NCBI GenBank assembly: GCA_947624225.1
Contig: CANQJF010000009.1
Coordinates: 1-55,259, forward strand
Source of the DNA: an uncultured Clostridia bacterium
Lineage (GTDB): Bacteria; Bacillota; Clostridia; Christensenellales; Borkfalkiaceae
DNA: 55,259 nucleotides
Direction of reading: 5' to 3'
Shown here: one piece after another, positions 53,301-55,259 of the stretch
Position numbering within the stretch: position 1 is the stretch's first letter
Layout: every line of letters begins with the position of its first letter
Made by a program: the position numbers and the translations under genes
The notes under the pieces: generated by a model
Told to the model about the DNA's origin: nothing
The model's database searches: none
The model's input: the letters and a program-made list of their open reading frames with translations, nothing else

Positions 53301-53746
53301 CCAATGTATTCCACAATGGTTGGGGCGGCTTCCTGTGCAATGGGGGCAATGGACGCTTCGAAAATGTCTATGTGCAAGTCATGTATCTCGGCCGTGGCGA
53401 TGCCAACAATTTCAGCGGTATCTTTTTCGCCAAAGATACGATGGGCGATGCACGCATCAAAAACTGCTTTGTCGAGGTCAAGGCCGTTGAAGATCAGACA
53501 TACATCTCGGGCCTCGGACGGCTTCATGAGGGCTTTGGGGCGATTGAGAACGGCTATGTCGTCGGTCTCACCAATGCCTACCTCCCCTTGACGCAGGGTA
53601 CTCCCTATGCGACTGCAAAGGCCTTTGCCACCCGTGACGCCATGAAGGAAGCGAACATCGGGATCACGGCGGAAAACGGCTGGGATATGAGCTTCTGGAC
53701 GACGGATGCCGACGGGCTTCCCATCCCGAAGAATCTTCTTAAATGA
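50384..53746 (+). CDS. Large lipoprotein with Big_2 domains and two GLUG-like beta modules
   Basis: This 1120-residue lipoprotein (lipobox LVA-C25) starts with a Big_2 Ig-like domain (VTLDKTTLELDLHEEAQLTA, VWTSSDPSVATVEGG, about 35-110) and two further Ig-like domains. Two related modules follow (about 400-660 and 850-1110). Each contains GYFVLGNDI, GFKG-[VI]-FDG-[KR]-G, NIDxL, GxxxNxSFT, GRxENVYV and SGIFF. No catalytic motif is recognised; adhesion or glycan binding is likely. GGAG precedes the start after a 108-nt spacer. A strong terminator follows. Confidence 0.82.
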   Translation: MKNKLKFLLTAVFALVLGLSVLVACAPDGPVTPENTAKVTLDKTTLELDLHEEAQLTATATGTTEAVVWTSSDPSVATVEGGLVKSVKAGSAKVTASAGGASADCAVTVVDSRTAPVFTFDYAEEEIGLEVGGEFSVTAGVTWKGKPVNETVTYMWSVVADEPADVVEIKPEGSKVTLKGLKVGETKVQVAAVVYGTPLVKQFTVRVANQNIRFELTGPEQDETGYKLALGLLETDENHTATPSVTVYNGQTKLENPTITWTVSEGSAVTVSASGTITAVSLGEATVTGACEGNYFTISVSTHRSPVELEERVTFETEVGTVDLSAIKDSFDGPITTAEFGADVFGSYDSATGILTFDKDYLPVSAKDLGEDKMLTVGTEKAVYSIPANAYTKILKTAADIDGFGAISKKLGDVSNLWDGYFVLGNDIDYSDGGNTAGYQSFIRYDASWDNDKNFWQGDSGLFDGRYNGFKGVFDGKGHNIDKLHMAGALCGGFIGGIHTDGILRNLSFTHATFDGWCGFVSSWGNGRIENVYVSLDSILTGSLPPPDGVDTSGIFFSRDAMGSARIVKCFAEVKKIEATTGDPNGIIPGFTHEGYGCLQGVYTVGIPHDWHIHSVGDGQKNVYGNYANFSGFAAADIDFSEWENDFWKLENGRPYPKNLTPETVTLPAFEDMTVGVGTRKSLETPWHAILKLDEAATELGVTLEGNTLVIPNDNELVGESFILTMENVYKASESVTATVTIAEGHVITAESRLDLELGRDGENFTIDLTAYDADLNGYTFESALLGDAGLEASGTTAAVTIPKSAFNTLGNGTVTLTFTRGTEEDAATIVIQVPICVVTLVIRDADDLDKMKDLSKAACTEGYFWGGYFVLGNDIEYNHITDPNASDREAVIAQFTRRITPFNNYTSLHQAGVDGGLTEDAGLNGRIAGFKGIFDGRGYNIDGLAIPDNSIASGVFGGVLHSEGVIKNVSFTNVFHNGWGGFLCNGGNGRFENVYVQVMYLGRGDANNFSGIFFAKDTMGDARIKNCFVEVKAVEDQTYISGLGRLHEGFGAIENGYVVGLTNAYLPLTQGTPYATAKAFATRDAMKEANIGITAENGWDMSFWTTDADGLPIPKNLLK

Positions 53747-53770
53747 TCCATTCTTTATTTTCCCCCTGAT

Positions 53771-53801
53771 AAGGGCGCGGGATTCGTCCCGCGCCCTTTT
53801 T
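53771..53801 (+). terminator. Intrinsic terminator of the GH2/ABC operon
   Basis: A perfect 12-bp stem (53771-53782 with 53787-53798), a TTCG tetraloop and a T-run, 24 nt past the stop codon. Confidence 0.95.
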
Positions 53802-53862
53802 ACTGTTTTGTAGGATGCAAAAATATAAGCAAATAAGCCAAAGCGGCGCGGGGAAATCGCGC

Positions 53863-54082
53863 TACAAATCAAGCAATTTACGAAAAGTATCTTGCGGAAC
53901 AGGAGGAGATCGCAAAATGCGTGGAGATGACGGCGGAACAATTCGCGGAGGCGCGGTTTCTCCCAAGATCGTGCCGCAGATCAAGAGGCTGAACAACGAG
54001 CTGTTGCACACGGGTTGGCATTGTCGTCGCGGACGAGACTGAAAATGGGATGGGAATGCTGAGGAAAAAATTTAGAAATGGG
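53863..54082 (+). pseudogene. Frameshifted gene remnant, family unknown
   Basis: Coding-like pieces in different frames line up head to tail. The first is YEKYLAEQEEIAKCVEMTAE (from about 53877), the second PKIVPQIKRLNNELLHTGW (about 53962-54018), and the third IVVADETENGMGMLRKKF (from 54020). Each change of frame would need a small insertion or deletion. The parent protein is not recognised. The rest of the 53747-54400 gap holds the operon terminator, a CGGACATGGTATGGGG motif (54161-54176) and a GGGGGA-rich stretch, with no intact gene. Confidence 0.45.
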
Positions 54083-54400
54083 GCCCTACACAAAGATCAA
54101 AACGGGATGGAAAAATTAAGCGCAAAAATTTTCTCATGGAGTTTTTGTGAGTCTATATTTCGGACATGGTATGGGGAAATTCGGTGGACATCGCCCCGCC
54201 TCTCAAAATCACGGACCCCAATTTATCAAGCCGGGAATTTGCTGCTCTGCAAGTATTGGAACTCCCCCAAGACATTTTTTGGGGGAGAGGGGAGTGCGGC
54301 CATCATAAAAATTGCGCTCCCGCCGACAGGCGGGGGCTTGGAAAATACGTCGTGTAAGACAAGACTCTTCCCACAAATACAAGAAACGAGTCGAGAAAGC

Positions 54401-55259
54401 AACTCGCCGTCGCTTGATTTTGACCGCGAGGCTATTGTGCGCGCAATAAACGATATGGGACTTTTGACTTATGATGTTCGCACGACACGCATCACCGATT
54501 ACTTGAAATCCCTGTATGCGCTTGCCCGTCTTTTGACACAAACTCATATTGATACCGATGCAAAAGAGCGCGTTATCTCCGACATCACCGAGATGATCCA
54601 CAAGCATATCGAAATACTGAAAGAACAGGGAGAGTACGACGCGCTTGCAGAGAAAGTGTCGCAGTTCAAGCTGACCGCGCAGATTTTTGATGTATTCGGA
54701 AATTCGATAGACAATTATGCTACTTATGACTTGTTTTCCACGACGGATACGGATATTGAACGTCAATGCCGGCTAGCGGAAATTCTTCTTGGGAGCGAGG
54801 GCGTTGCCAATGCATATTTAAATCGCTATTTCAATGACGAAGAGTTGATCGATCTCAAAATACACGTCATTATCTTTGCCGCCAATGCAGACTGCATGGA
54901 TGCGCTCAATGAATACGCGAAAAATCGCTTTCACGAGCTGAACGATACTTATCGTCGCCGCACGGTTTCTCTTTCGGAGCAGTTCAAAAAACGATACGAT
55001 GACATAGTCTCCAACGGCGATATAATCAGCAAACACAATTTCAGATTGCCCGAAACAATTCGCGTCCCACGGGATACTGCCGGGAAGGCGTACAGCAATC
55101 ATCTTTTTGTAGATGGTTCGGGGACTGCGCACATCAAGCTGAATAGTTGGGAAAGTGCTGTTATAGCCGAAGAAGAAACTCGAGATGATTTTGTATGTTG
55201 GTTGCGCAATTATGACAGAAAGTCTTGGGCGCTCTGCATTCCCTATGAAATCAACGGGG
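54401..55259 (+). CDS. C-terminal fragment of a DEAD/DEAH-box (type III restriction Res-like) helicase, cut by the window end
   Basis: The frame is open from 53993 to the window end, but helicase-like sequence begins only near 54401 (SPSLDFDREAIVRAINDMG). It continues as LLTYDVRTTRITDYLKSLYAL, RLAEILLGSEGVANAYLNRY, VSKHNFRLPETIRVP and SWALCIPYEING. This resembles the region after the helicase core in Res-type DEAD/DEAH proteins of restriction and defence systems, recalled from family patterns rather than searched. No ATP-binding core and no start codon with a ribosome site precede it, so it is probably 5'-truncated and inactive. Base composition is clearly more AT-rich than the neighbours, suggesting transfer. 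Confidence 0.55.

Noticed and set aside
54209-54766. A 185-codon minus-strand frame
   Set aside because: The plus strand in the same place encodes recognisable helicase sequence, and the minus frame has no family features.

Overview
The window is about 55 kb of a GC-rich (roughly 58%) chromosome from a monoderm Bacillota. The best guess is an uncultured gut Clostridia lineage of the Christensenellales or Oscillospirales kind. This rests on strong AGGAGG ribosome sites, TTGACA-17-TATAAT promoters, many Cys-lipoproteins together with lgt, MalFG-type sugar ABC importers, a cohesin/dockerin pair, SipW/TasA-type genes, and GC-rich interspersed intergenic repeats. No rRNA, tRNA, CRISPR array or intact insertion sequence was seen. 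Taxonomy is an inference.

Layout. (1) 131-2544: a small membrane protein, a ZIP metal transporter and a short-chain dehydrogenase. (2) 2957-5198: a four-gene cassette of unrecognised cytoplasmic proteins with its own promoter and terminator. (3) 5544-14004: nine tightly packed genes behind a consensus promoter: deoC, deoD, deoB, cdd, a secreted 5'-nucleotidase, pdp, tdk, a secreted endonuclease I and a small lipoprotein. (4) 14182-21428: an RDD membrane protein, then a complete CUT1-type ABC importer followed by a lipoprotein with a staphylococcal-nuclease domain. (5) 21876-29216: two very large lipoproteins separated by repeat-rich spacers. (6) 29392-32274: ASCH protein, phosphoesterase, CPBP protease and lgt. 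(7) 32373-36858, minus strand: a membrane-anchored cohesin protein and a 1220-residue protein ending in cohesin plus dockerin. (8) 37338-38636, minus: a SipW-type signal peptidase fused in frame to a TasA/camelysin-like protein. (9) 38805-53746: an ArsR-type regulator divergent from a GH2 glycosidase, a second ABC importer without ATPase, and three large secreted proteins including a DUF4838 protein. (10) 53815-55259: gene debris and a lower-GC helicase C-terminal fragment running off the window.

How the parts fit. Regions 3 and 4 together read like a DNA-scavenging locus. Secreted endonuclease I and the SNase lipoprotein could cut extracellular DNA, the 5'-nucleotidase could release nucleosides, and DeoD/Pdp/Cdd/DeoB/DeoC could convert them to bases, acetaldehyde and glyceraldehyde-3-phosphate, with Tdk for salvage. 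The importer is unproven; the adjacent CUT1 system is only a candidate. Region 9 is a carbohydrate-use locus whose importer probably borrows an ATPase, perhaps the one at 15100. Regions 7 and 8 carry surface-assembly machinery. Gene assignments rest on motifs read by eye; no database search was run.
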